Shown here: positions 14,757 to 21,947 of the stretch, in pieces | Layout: the number at the start of each line of letters is the position of its first letter | How positions within the stretch are numbered: position 1 is the first letter of the stretch | Assembly (NCBI GenBank): GCA_009930125.1 | Contig: RZYZ01000009.1 | Coordinates: forward strand, 1 to 22,982 | DNA: 22,982 nucleotides | From: Clostridia bacterium | GTDB lineage: Bacteria > Bacillota > Clostridia > Clostridiales > Clostridiaceae | Direction of reading: 5' to 3' | Notes under the pieces: model-generated | What the model was told of the DNA's origin: nothing | What the model saw: only the letters and a program-made list of their open reading frames with translations | Database searches by the model: none | Made by a program: the position numbers and the translations under genes

Positions 14757-15488
14757 ATGGTATTTGATATAATAAGCAAAATCCGATTTGGTCTGTCACT
14801 GATTCGACTATGGTTCAGCATGCTCGGAACCCGATTCGCAAAAAAGAAAATGAGCCGGGATGCCTACTATCAGGAAATTCTTAGAAGAGCCAAAGTCCAT
14901 ACTTCCGACCTGGTCAGAATATCCAGGATGAACCTCGTGGTGGAAGGTCTGGAGAACATTCCGGATGAACCGGTGGTCTTTATGGGAAATCATCAGTCCT
15001 ACATCGATATCTACGTGACGGTCACAACCTTAAGCAGAAGACTGATCCTCATCGGTAAGAAGGAAATTCTGAAAATACCCATAATCGGTAAATTAGGCCG
15101 TGAGATGAACGTTCTCTTCCTTGATCGGGAAAACCCTCGCGAAGGGCTAAAAACGATTCTGGAGGCCATCAGGCTCATTAAAGAGGAAAGGTTTGATGTA
15201 CTGATCTATCCTGAAGGCACTAGAAGCAAGTCCAGAGAAATGGGGGAATTTCACAAAGGCAGTTTCAAGATTCCCCAGAAATCAAAAGCACCCATTATTC
15301 CAATGATCGTCAATGATGCATACAAGGTGTTTGAAGACACCTACAGAGTCACCCCCGGGGTGGATGTCCACCTGAAGTTTCTGCCACCCATCTATATGGA
15401 TCAGCTCACAGAGGATGAGGTGAGGAATATCGATCAGGTGCTCAAAGACAGAATCCAGAAGGAACTGGACGATTTCAACGAAAAATGA
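14757..15488 (+). CDS. plsC: 1-acyl-sn-glycerol-3-phosphate acyltransferase PlsC
   Basis: Acylates lysophosphatidic acid at sn-2 to make phosphatidic acid for membrane lipids. The 243-residue protein shows the acyltransferase motif N-H79-x4-D84 (NHQSYID), the FLDRENPREG block around residues 121-130, and E153-G-T-R156 in YPEGTRS, all in the right order. An N-terminal hydrophobic/amphipathic stretch (about 9-24) probably attaches it to the inner face of the membrane. AAGGAG at 14744-14749 is seven bases before the ATG. It is transcribed alone: a divergent gene lies upstream and a terminator 13 bases downstream. Codons 2-7 contain the TATTTGATATAAT motif also found in two promoters of this window. 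Confidence 0.93.
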   Translation: MVFDIISKIRFGLSLIRLWFSMLGTRFAKKKMSRDAYYQEILRRAKVHTSDLVRISRMNLVVEGLENIPDEPVVFMGNHQSYIDIYVTVTTLSRRLILIGKKEILKIPIIGKLGREMNVLFLDRENPREGLKTILEAIRLIKEERFDVLIYPEGTRSKSREMGEFHKGSFKIPQKSKAPIIPMIVNDAYKVFEDTYRVTPGVDVHLKFLPPIYMDQLTEDEVRNIDQVLKDRIQKELDDFNEK

Positions 15489-15500
15489 ACAGAATTTAAA

Positions 15501-15527
15501 AAACAGCTGCGATGTAAGCAGCTGTTT
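15501..15527. terminator. Bidirectional terminator between plsC and the Lrp-type gene
   Basis: AAACAGCTGC (15501-15510) pairs with GCAGCTGTTT (15518-15527) around loop GATGTAA. The plus strand then reads GCTTTTTGCTATTTTTTG and the minus strand has TTTTTT over its 3' arm, so it can serve both converging genes. Confidence 0.9.
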
Positions 15528-15559
15528 GCTTTTTGCTATTTTTTGATGACTGATTTTCC

Positions 15560-16027
15560 CTAAAGCTTGATGTTTCTGTCCAGTGGCTGTGATAAGGAGA
15601 TAAAGGTATCGGTTCTCTGTACACCACTGATGATATTGATGCTATTGAGAAGCAGATCCTGCAGGTGAGCGATATTCTTACATACGAGTTTTGTAAATAT
15701 AGAATAGTCTCCAGTTGTATAATGCAGTTCTACAATTTCATTGATATTAGCCAGTTCGTCGATGGCTGCCTGGAAAGAGGAGCTCTTGTCCAGATAGATT
15801 CCCACGAAGCAGCAGACGTCATAGCCCAGTTTAGGCATATCCAGAAGAATCTTCGTACCTTTGATAATGCCAAGGTCTTCCATTTTCTTCATTCTCACAT
15901 GAATCGTACCACCTGAAACATGACACACTCTTGCGATTTCAAGATATGGTGTTCTAGCGTCCTTGATGAGAATTTCCAGAATCTGAAGATCCAGATCATC
16001 CAGATTGATTCCAGTATTGCTTGTCAT
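15560..16027 (-). CDS. Lrp/AsnC family transcriptional regulator
   Basis: A 155-residue regulator with an N-terminal winged helix-turn-helix (about 8-58: LDLQILEILIKDARTPYLEIA, then VSGGTIHVRMKKMEDLGII) and a C-terminal RAM ligand-binding/oligomerisation domain (about 68-148: YDVCCFVGIYLD, ELHYTTGDYSIFTKL). The family usually senses amino acids and forms dimers to octamers wrapping DNA. The minus-strand GGGGGTG site upstream supports ATG 16027. A palindrome overlapping its own -10 element suggests autoregulation, which is common in this family. The neighbours, plsC and a small membrane protein, do not reveal the effector or regulon. Confidence 0.93.
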   Translation of the reverse strand: MTSNTGINLDDLDLQILEILIKDARTPYLEIARVCHVSGGTIHVRMKKMEDLGIIKGTKILLDMPKLGYDVCCFVGIYLDKSSSFQAAIDELANINEIVELHYTTGDYSIFTKLVCKNIAHLQDLLLNSINIISGVQRTDTFISLSQPLDRNIKL

Positions 16028-16045
16028 AATGCACCCCCATAATTA

Positions 16046-16064
16046 GATATAACTTATTATATCA
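16046..16064 (-). promoter_or_regulatory. lrp-type gene promoter: extended -10 inside a palindrome
   Basis: The minus strand reads TTTGATATAAT, with TATAAT at 16056-16061 and TG at the extended -10 position. GATATAA (16046-16052) and TTATATC (16057-16063) form a 7-bp inverted repeat with a four-base spacer covering this element. AT-rich palindromes of this sort suit Lrp/AsnC proteins, so it is a candidate autoregulatory operator. Confidence 0.55.
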
Positions 16065-16121
16065 AATAAAATGACATAAAATAGTAATATCGTAAAAAAA
16101 ATATTCTTTTTCCATGGATTT

Positions 16122-16127
16122 TATAAT
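16122..16127 (+). promoter_or_regulatory. Possible -10 element for the small membrane protein gene
   Basis: A perfect TATAAT (TTTTATAATACAC) in the 209-base divergent region; no clear -35 element at 16-18 bases. If used, the transcript would have a leader of about 100 bases before the TTG start at 16237, containing an SD-like AAAGGAG at 16149-16155 that is not followed by a usable start. Confidence 0.35.
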
Positions 16128-16223
16128 ACACAATAATTAACAATTTGTAAAGGAGTGTTTTCAGCCGAAGCGATATTATTCTTGATTATTCAGCTGGAAT
16201 GGCATAAAATGAAAAGGAATTGA

Positions 16224-16230
16224 GGGAGGT
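16224..16230 (+). promoter_or_regulatory. Ribosome binding site fixing a TTG start
   Basis: GGGAGGT, six bases before TTG at 16237. It supports the rare start codon of the small membrane protein. Confidence 0.75.
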
Positions 16231-16236
16231 TTTAAC

Positions 16237-16644
16237 TTGAATTGGACGAATCTGTTAGTTATTTTTGCCATGTCCATTGCCATCTTTTTTGTTTACTCCA
16301 TAGTGAACATCAACTATCTGAGTAAGCTTAAAGTCAGTAAATGGACCGTATTGGTTGTATCGCTGGTATTCCTGTTTATAGGTCTAATCATTCCGGCATA
16401 CACCGATAATCTGATCATCCATTATATACCCACAGCAATCTTTGTGTTCTTTTTCCTGTGGTATTCCGATCTGTCTGGACTATCCAGAATCGGTGCACCG
16501 AAAAGCAGACCATCCGCTGCAAATACTACAACCATAAGACCCAAGGCAAAGCCGAATAAACTGAAGTATGTCGATGAAAAAGACATCGTGAAAGCGGACG
16601 AACTGAAAGGGAAGAACAAACTTTTCAAGAAAAAAAAGAAATAA
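16237..16644 (+). CDS. Small membrane protein of unknown function, three predicted helices
   Basis: I do not recognise a family. The 135-residue protein has three hydrophobic segments at about residues 5-27 (LLVIFAMSIAIFFVYSIV), 35-53 (WTVLVVSLVFLFIGLIIPA) and 60-80 (IIHYIPTAIFVFFFLWY). A basic, probably cytoplasmic tail of about 50 residues follows, rich in lysine, proline and serine and ending in a run of lysines. The start is TTG with GGGAGGT six bases upstream. It has its own good terminator, so it is probably a single-gene transcript. It is divergent from the Lrp-type regulator, which could control it; that is inference from position only. Confidence 0.75.
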   Translation: MNWTNLLVIFAMSIAIFFVYSIVNINYLSKLKVSKWTVLVVSLVFLFIGLIIPAYTDNLIIHYIPTAIFVFFFLWYSDLSGLSRIGAPKSRPSAANTTTIRPKAKPNKLKYVDEKDIVKADELKGKNKLFKKKKK

Positions 16645-16676
16645 TTTCTTTAATGATTCTAAAAGAGATTATACGC

Positions 16677-16705
16677 GCAGATATGGCAGCATATCTGCTT
16701 TTTTT
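16677..16705 (+). terminator. Intrinsic terminator of the small membrane protein gene
   Basis: GCAGATATG (16677-16685) and CATATCTGC (16690-16698) form a perfect 9-bp stem with loop GCAG, followed by seven T (16699-16705). It lies 32 bases after the stop. Confidence 0.9.
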
Positions 16706-16715
16706 ACAGAGAAAA

Positions 16716-16746
16716 GCAGCCGCATCATGTAGCATGATGCGGCTGC
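16716..16746 (-). terminator. Intrinsic terminator of nrdJ
   Basis: GCAGCCGCATCATG (16716-16729) and its exact complement (16733-16746) make a 14-bp stem. On the minus strand it is followed by TTTTC. It begins 20 bases after the nrdJ stop and lies back to back with the preceding terminator, so the two converging genes have separate terminators. Confidence 0.9.
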
Positions 16747-16765
16747 CTGTTCTTAAGATTCTATT

Positions 16766-19700
16766 TTATGAGCAACCCGTGGTTGTTCCGCAGTCCAGAC
16801 AGACCTTACAGGTTCCGTTCTTGACCATTCTGGTGCTCTGACAGGTAGGGCATACAGAGTCGTAGAGTTTTTCACCGTTCTTCTCTGCGTCCTTTATGAT
16901 GTCCTTCACATCGGTCTCGTCCACAACCATGGACAGCTGCTTGATGTTCTCAGTCTCATAGTAATTGTTCACAAATCTGGATCTTGATCGGGTCAGCACA
17001 TCATTCTCTTCCGGCTTGATCTGCACCCTGGAGTAATCGCCCAGTTCGATATCAATGACCTTGGAGATCAGATCCGAAATGGAGCTGACATTCTTGATGT
17101 AAGGATGCTTGGAAACAAATCCGTAGGGTTCGTATTTCTGACCTCTCAGCATTTTGGAGATATCCTTTGGAGGGATATGATACTGCAGCATGACGGATAC
17201 TGTCTTGGACAGGGAGTTGAGCAGTCCTGTGATCAGGGTTCCTTCTCTGTCGGTTGTCATGTAGATTTCAGAAATTTCACCTCTGGCATTTCTGTTCACC
17301 GTGACATAAACTTTAACATCATCGATCTGAGCAGGGTGGGTATGTCCGGCACGGATGCCATTCATTTTCTCTCTCCTGTTTCCGCCAGCATTGCTCTTTG
17401 GAAGATTTCTTCTGGCTTCTTTTGCGTATTCCAGCAGAGCATCGTAGGTGAGATTTTCCAGTTCCAGATTCTCATCCTGATGATCGATCTTCGTATTCAG
17501 CGGCTGAGCGAACTTGGAACCATCTCTGTAGAGGGAGATTCCCTTGACGCCGGTTTCCCAGGAACGAATGTGGACTTCCTTGAAGTCTTCCACGGTCGCA
17601 TCCTTAGGCAGATTCACGGTCTTTGAAATCGCACCGGATACAAGAGGGGTGAGCGCAGCGACCATGAGTACATGGCCATAATGCTGAATGAATCTTTTTC
17701 CGGTTCCACATACGTTGGCCGTATCAAAGATCGGATAATGCTCTTCCTTCAGGTGTGGAGCTCCTTCGATCTTACCGTCAATAACCATGCCGTTTTCTTC
17801 CTTGCCGATGTAGGCCATGATATCCTGGACCTCTTCTTTGGTGTATCCAAGATTCTTCAGTGCCACTTCGATAATGGGATTGGCGATGGTCATGAACCCG
17901 CCGCCTACAAGCTTCTTGTAGACCACGTGGGAGAAGAAAGGCTCAATGGATGTGGCAGCGCAGTCCATAGCAAAGGATATGGTACCAGTCGGCGCAATGA
18001 CGCTGACCTGGGCATTTCTGTATCCGAATTCTTCTCCATGATTCACCGCATCCGTCCAGGACTCTTTCAGCATATCAGAAAGCTCTGTCTGGCCAAGTTC
18101 CATAAGAAGACCATGGTTGATTCGGATGGGCTCATAATGAAGCTCTTCCATTTCGGTATCCAGAGCACCTGCCACTCTTGCATGGTTTCGGATGACTCTG
18201 TTCATGTATTTACTGTTCAGATCATATTTTTCAAAGGGTCCGACAGCTTTCGCCATCAATGCGGAAACCTTGTAGCTTTCTCCTGTGATCAGTCCCATGA
18301 TTCCCGCAGAAAGCGCTCTTGCTTCATCGGAATCGTAAGGAAGGCCTAAAGCCATAAGCAGGGATGCGATATTCGCAATACCCAGTCCTGTAGTTCTGAA
18401 CATGTAGGTTTTTCTTGCAATGTCCACTGTAGGGAACTGTCCCCAGTTGATGGAGGATTCCAGAAGCAGCTGATTCAGGCCGATCATATGCTTCAGACCC
18501 TTGACGTCCAGTATATTCTTTTCCACATCATAGAATCTGTAGATATTCAGGGATGCCAGGTTACAGCTGGTGTCATCCAGGAATGCGTACTCCCCGCATG
18601 GATTGGTGGAATTCAGTCTGTTGTGCTTTGCCCAGAGATCTCCGTCTTCCCCAGCAGGGCATGTATGCCATGCATTGAATGTATCGGTGAACTGCGGTGC
18701 AGGGTCAGCTGATCTGCAGGCGGCATCGTTGAACTCTTCCCATAGCTTGGACACCTTGATGTCTCTGTTGACGGAATCATCCACTCTTCCTCGAAGTGTG
18801 ATGGTGGCATCGGGATCATTTTCCAGATTCTTCACTTTTCTCATGAATTCATCTGAGATTCTCAAGGAGTTGTTGGAATTCTGTCCGGATACGGTTTCGT
18901 ATGCTTCTCCATCGATATCCGCATCATATCCCATCTTAGCCAGTGCACGAACCTTATCTTCTTCCTTTGCTTTCCAGAGGATGAACTGTTCGATTTCAGG
19001 GTGGTCCACATCCAGACAGACCATCTTGGCTGCTCTTCTTGTGGTTCCGCCTGATTTGATGGCACCAGCATTTCTGTCGAGGCCTTTCAGGAAGCTCATA
19101 AGACCTGATGAAACGCCTCCACCAGTGAGGTTTTCTCCAACAGCTCTGATATTGGAGAAGTTGGTTCCAGTTCCGGATCCGCCCTTGAACAGTTTGGTTT
19201 CAGAAACATACTGCTCGGAAATGGAATGATCTCCGAGAAGCTTGTCTTCAATGGAGAGAATGAAGCATGCGGATGCCTGGGTTCTTGTATAGGTATCCTG
19301 AGATTTGACGACTTTCTTCTGCTTAGGATCATAGTAGTACAGATCATTCTGTCCACCTGTGATGCCATAGCTCTGCTTCAGCCCGGTATTGAACCACTGT
19401 GGAGAGTTTGGCGCATACATCTGATTCAGAAGGCCATAGACCATTTCATCGTAGAAGATGTCTTTTTCTTCCTGTGTCTTAATGATTCCTTCATCTACAA
19501 GAGACTCCATCCAGAAAGAAACCATTCGATGGGCGACCATTTTCATGGAATCCTCATAACCGGATTCATTGTTTACACCAGCTCTTCTGAAATACTTCGA
19601 AGCGATGATGTCAACGGCGTTCTGTGAATAATGAACCGGAAACTCCAGTCCCTTCATTTCTGTAATCACTTTACCGGTCTTATGGTTTTTCAAAAGAACA

Positions 19701-19801
19701 TCTCTTTTGCTCCAGTCAAATAAGTCATACACAGTTTTGTCTTTATTATTATCCAGCTCTTTAGTATAATAACGTTTAAACAAGTCTTTAATATCCTTCA
19801 T
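16766..19801 (-). CDS. nrdJ: Adenosylcobalamin-dependent (class II) ribonucleotide reductase NrdJ
   Basis: Reduces ribonucleotides to deoxyribonucleotides using an adenosylcobalamin-generated thiyl radical, without needing oxygen. In the 1011-residue protein C179 (ASACFILS), C402 and E404 in NPCGE, and C413 (DDTSCNLAS) line up with the catalytic set of the Lactobacillus enzyme; the C402/E404/C413 spacing is the same. GSGTGTNFSNIR and APTGTISFAMDC are further RNR motifs. The last 30 residues hold CPTC, CKVCLDC and a final CS, a cysteine-rich tail that may bind zinc and re-reduce the active site. GGGAGGT at 19807-19813 lies five bases before ATG 19801. The promoter carries two NrdR-like boxes. 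No class I or III RNR genes are in the window. It requires B12, made or imported elsewhere. Confidence 0.96.
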   Translation of the reverse strand: MKDIKDLFKRYYTKELDNNKDKTVYDLFDWSKRDVLLKNHKTGKVITEMKGLEFPVHYSQNAVDIIASKYFRRAGVNNESGYEDSMKMVAHRMVSFWMESLVDEGIIKTQEEKDIFYDEMVYGLLNQMYAPNSPQWFNTGLKQSYGITGGQNDLYYYDPKQKKVVKSQDTYTRTQASACFILSIEDKLLGDHSISEQYVSETKLFKGGSGTGTNFSNIRAVGENLTGGGVSSGLMSFLKGLDRNAGAIKSGGTTRRAAKMVCLDVDHPEIEQFILWKAKEEDKVRALAKMGYDADIDGEAYETVSGQNSNNSLRISDEFMRKVKNLENDPDATITLRGRVDDSVNRDIKVSKLWEEFNDAACRSADPAPQFTDTFNAWHTCPAGEDGDLWAKHNRLNSTNPCGEYAFLDDTSCNLASLNIYRFYDVEKNILDVKGLKHMIGLNQLLLESSINWGQFPTVDIARKTYMFRTTGLGIANIASLLMALGLPYDSDEARALSAGIMGLITGESYKVSALMAKAVGPFEKYDLNSKYMNRVIRNHARVAGALDTEMEELHYEPIRINHGLLMELGQTELSDMLKESWTDAVNHGEEFGYRNAQVSVIAPTGTISFAMDCAATSIEPFFSHVVYKKLVGGGFMTIANPIIEVALKNLGYTKEEVQDIMAYIGKEENGMVIDGKIEGAPHLKEEHYPIFDTANVCGTGKRFIQHYGHVLMVAALTPLVSGAISKTVNLPKDATVEDFKEVHIRSWETGVKGISLYRDGSKFAQPLNTKIDHQDENLELENLTYDALLEYAKEARRNLPKSNAGGNRREKMNGIRAGHTHPAQIDDVKVYVTVNRNARGEISEIYMTTDREGTLITGLLNSLSKTVSVMLQYHIPPKDISKMLRGQKYEPYGFVSKHPYIKNVSSISDLISKVIDIELGDYSRVQIKPEENDVLTRSRSRFVNNYYETENIKQLSMVVDETDVKDIIKDAEKNGEKLYDSVCPTCQSTRMVKNGTCKVCLDCGTTTGCS

Positions 19802-19833
19802 TGCTTACCTCCCAAATAATTGACGATGAATTA

Positions 19834-19862
19834 AGTATAATACTATATGTTGTGCAAAGCAA
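19834..19862 (-). promoter_or_regulatory. nrdJ promoter
   Basis: On the minus strand TTGCTT (19857-19862) and TATACT (19834-19839) are exactly 17 bases apart. This puts the transcription start roughly 25-30 bases before the nrdJ start codon. The spacer is filled by the first NrdR-like box. Confidence 0.6.
19840..19855. promoter_or_regulatory. NrdR box 1 (inside the nrdJ promoter spacer)
   Basis: ATACTATATGTTGTGC matches the palindromic NrdR consensus ACACWATATNTWGTGT at all but two positions by my reading. It lies exactly between the -10 and -35 elements, where a bound repressor would block RNA polymerase. Confidence 0.7.
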
Positions 19863-19871
19863 TACTGAAAA

Positions 19872-19887
19872 ACACAATATGTAGATA
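19872..19887. promoter_or_regulatory. NrdR box 2 (upstream of the nrdJ -35)
   Basis: ACACAATATGTAGATA matches the NrdR consensus at its first 13 positions and diverges in the last three. Its start is 32 bases from that of box 1, about three helical turns, the spacing usual for paired NrdR boxes. Confidence 0.65.
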
Positions 19888-20020
19888 TTTAACAACTTGA
19901 CAATGCGAAAAAAAGGAGAAAAGAAATAACGGGAATTAAAGGAACTCAAAAAGAGTCCATGAAAGATCGATTCATCGGATAAATTTGCACGAAGCGCACA
20001 AAATTTGAGGAAAATGAGGT

Positions 20021-20539
20021 ATGATGATTAAAGAATTTAAAGGGATGAGACCCAAAATACAGGAAAATTGTTTTATTGCGGAAAATGCGACACTGATCGG
20101 AAACATCGAAATCGATGAAAAGTCATCCGTCTGGTATGGCGCGGTGATCCGAGGAGATGTGGCCCCCATACGCATCGGAAAGGAAACCAATATTCAGGAT
20201 AATTCCATTCTCCACACAGACGAAGGCCTCACGATGACCATAGGGGATCATGTGACCATCGGACACGGCTGCATCATTCACGGCGCATCCATACTTGGAC
20301 ATTCCATCATCGGCATGGGAAGTATTCTTCTGAACGGATGCGAAATCGGAAAAAACTCCATGGTCGGTGCCGGAAGCCTTGTCACAGAAGGCAAGGAGAT
20401 TCCGGAGGGAGAACTATGGATGGGACGCCCTGCAAAATTCGTGAGAAAGCTTACAAAGGAAGAAATCAAAAAACTGGAAAACTCGGCAAAGCACTATTTT
20501 GACTATGCCATGGCGCATAAAGGAGATTATAATGATTAG
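20021..20539 (+). CDS. Gamma-carbonic anhydrase family protein (left-handed beta-helix)
   Basis: A 172-residue hexapeptide-repeat protein of the gamma-carbonic anhydrase/YrdA kind, expected to form a trimer with metal between subunits. The zinc-binding histidines are present as H65, H82 and H87 (ILHTDE, IGHGCIIHG), and R44/D46 (IRGD) and Q59 match conserved residues of the Cam enzyme. Many members of this family lack measurable CO2 hydration activity, so the real substrate is uncertain. ATG 20021 is immediately followed by a second ATG; GAGG at 20007-20010 is ten bases upstream of the first. It is divergent from nrdJ across 219 bases and overlaps the next gene by eight bases, so it is likely the first gene of a three-gene operon. 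Confidence 0.9.
   Translation: MMIKEFKGMRPKIQENCFIAENATLIGNIEIDEKSSVWYGAVIRGDVAPIRIGKETNIQDNSILHTDEGLTMTIGDHVTIGHGCIIHGASILGHSIIGMGSILLNGCEIGKNSMVGAGSLVTEGKEIPEGELWMGRPAKFVRKLTKEEIKKLENSAKHYFDYAMAHKGDYND
20519..20525 (+). promoter_or_regulatory. Ribosome binding site deciding the cvfB start
   Basis: AAAGGAG inside the end of the upstream gene, six bases before ATG 20532. It rules out an earlier in-frame ATG at 20499. Confidence 0.8.
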
Positions 20540-21377
20540 ATTCGGGGATTACAATATGTTGAAAGTGAAGCGAGAAGCAACCTTCGGACTTTATCTGGAC
20601 AAGGAGACAGGAAACACCTCCGACGACATCCTTCTGCCCAATGGGAATATCGTTGGGGACACACCGAAGATCGGGGACGAAGTTGAGGTGTTCATCTACA
20701 GAGACTCCAAGGACAGACTCATCGCTACAATGAAAAAGCCTAAGGTTACAGTCGATAATTTTGCAGTCCTTAAGGTGACTTCTGTCACTGAATTCGGCGC
20801 CTTCATGGATTTCGGACTGGAAAGAGACATCCTGGTGCCCAAAAGAGAAATGAAATACACCATGGTTCCCGGGAATGAATACCTGGTATTCATCTATGAG
20901 GACAAAACCGGTCGTCTGGCCGCTTCCACTGAAGTAGGCCGCTATCTGGATCTTCCTGAGGAAGATCAGTACCAGGTGGGCGACACGGTCACAGGAATCG
21001 TCTATGATAAACAGACCAACGGCACACTGGAAGTGGCCATTGAAGAAAAATATATGGGTATCGTTCTGAAAAACGAGTACTTCACGGATATCCGTCCTGG
21101 CGACAGAGTCACAGGAACCATCAAGAGAATCCTTGAAGATGGCAGAATCAGCTTCACGCCCCGTAAGAAGATGATTGAGGCGAAAGAGGAGCTTTCTGAC
21201 ACCATTTTAGACTATCTCAAGGAACACGAAGGATTCATGCCGTACAATGACAAGTCCACACCGGAGGAGATCAGAAAACAGTTCAACAGCAGCAAGAACT
21301 ATTTCAAGATTTCTCTCGGGAATCTCATGAAAAAAGGACTCATCAGACAGGATGAAAAGGGAACCTATCTGAAATAA
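20532..21377 (+). CDS. cvfB: CvfB/YitL-type RNA-binding protein with S1 domains
   Basis: CvfB in Staphylococcus aureus is an RNA-binding regulator affecting virulence gene expression; the cellular role elsewhere is poorly known. The 281 residues show three S1-like OB domains at about 3-62 (MLKVKREATFGLYLD), 66-125 (VTSVTEFGAFMDFGLERDILVP) and 138-205 (YQVGDTVTGIVYDKQTNGTLEVAI). A small winged-helix domain occupies about 215-281, ending in FKISLGNLMKKGLIRQDEKGTYL. This is the known CvfB architecture and length. The start overlaps the upstream stop by eight bases, which points to translational coupling. The next gene follows 25 bases later. Confidence 0.9.
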   Translation: MIRFGDYNMLKVKREATFGLYLDKETGNTSDDILLPNGNIVGDTPKIGDEVEVFIYRDSKDRLIATMKKPKVTVDNFAVLKVTSVTEFGAFMDFGLERDILVPKREMKYTMVPGNEYLVFIYEDKTGRLAASTEVGRYLDLPEEDQYQVGDTVTGIVYDKQTNGTLEVAIEEKYMGIVLKNEYFTDIRPGDRVTGTIKRILEDGRISFTPRKKMIEAKEELSDTILDYLKEHEGFMPYNDKSTPEEIRKQFNSSKNYFKISLGNLMKKGLIRQDEKGTYLK

Positions 21378-21387
21378 GGACCCCTAT

Positions 21388-21395
21388 AAAGGAGG
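21388..21395 (+). promoter_or_regulatory. Ribosome binding site fixing a TTG start
   Basis: AAAGGAGG, seven bases before TTG at 21403. It favours this start over ATG 21430, which has no such site. Confidence 0.75.
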
Positions 21396-21402
21396 ACACA
21401 AA

Positions 21403-21885
21403 TTGATTGAAGCAGCAAATCCCACAGGAATGAGCAGAGAAAAGAAACTGAAGAGCGCACTGCTTTTCACCAAAGCGCAGCTGAAAAACGAAACAGACAC
21501 CCTGGCGAATCTAGCCAACATCAGCGCCGTCATCAATATGTACATGGATGACATCAACTGGGTAGGATTCTACCTCATGAAGGAAGGAGAGCTGGTGCTC
21601 GGACCCTTCCAGGGAAAACCGGCCTGTAACCGCATCGAAATCGGTGCAGGGGTATGCGGTACCTGTGTGAAGGAAGGCAAATCCCAGATGGTGGATGATG
21701 TACTTGCCCTCGATAATCATATCGCATGCGATTCCGCATCCCGTTCCGAGCTAGTGGTGCCCATCTATAGAAGCGGAGAGATCTTCGGCGTTCTGGACAT
21801 TGACAGTCCTTCACTGGCCAGATTCACAGAGCTTGAGAAAACCTATATGGAAGAACTTGTTGGGATTCTGGAAAAATCTCTATAG
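21403..21885 (+). CDS. msrC: Free methionine-(R)-sulfoxide reductase (GAF domain)
   Basis: Reduces free methionine-R-sulfoxide, repairing oxidised methionine in the cytoplasm. A single GAF domain fills the 160 residues. The three family cysteines are present as C75 (KPACNRI), C85 (GVCGTC) and C109 (HIACDSASRSE). Their spacing of 10 and 24 residues equals that of C84, C94 and C118 in the E. coli enzyme, and C109 is the expected catalytic residue. NWVGFYL and VLDIDSP are typical of the family. An additional cysteine (C88) follows C85. The start is TTG with a strong AAAGGAGG. It is the last gene of the gamma-CA/cvfB operon and is followed by a terminator. Confidence 0.93.
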   Translation: MIEAANPTGMSREKKLKSALLFTKAQLKNETDTLANLANISAVINMYMDDINWVGFYLMKEGELVLGPFQGKPACNRIEIGAGVCGTCVKEGKSQMVDDVLALDNHIACDSASRSELVVPIYRSGEIFGVLDIDSPSLARFTELEKTYMEELVGILEKSL

Positions 21886-21905
21886 CAGAAAATAAGAGTC
21901 ACTAT

Positions 21906-21947
21906 AAAAACAGATTGAACCGTAACTTACGGCTCAATCTGTTTTTT
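21906..21947. terminator. Bidirectional terminator between msrC and the ArAE-type gene
   Basis: AAACAGATTGA (21908-21918) pairs with TCAATCTGTTT (21934-21944). After one A-C mismatch, CCGTA pairs with TACGG around loop ACT. Six T end the plus-strand copy (21942-21947) and a run of A flanks the left arm, so it works on both strands. The stop codon of the converging gene (21946-21948) overlaps its edge. Confidence 0.88.

Noticed and set aside
16155..16223. Possible 22-codon leader peptide starting at GTG after AAAGGAG upstream of the small membrane protein
   Set aside because: The GTG overlaps the last base of the SD-like sequence, so it could not be used as a normal start; the later TTG and ATG codons in frame lack their own sites.
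16653..16841. Small plus-strand reading frame of 62 codons after the unknown membrane protein gene
   Set aside because: It runs through two clear terminator hairpins and the end of nrdJ on the other strand, and has no good ribosome binding site.
17105..18349. Two plus-strand frames (173 and 225 codons) opposite nrdJ
   Set aside because: Complementary-strand shadows of nrdJ; composition and sequence look non-coding.
19897..19902. TTGACA as a -35 element for the gamma-CA operon
   Set aside because: No acceptable -10 hexamer lies 15-19 bases downstream.
19802..20020. Cobalamin riboswitch for the B12-dependent reductase
   Set aside because: No B12-box-like sequence is seen and the promoter leaves only a very short leader.
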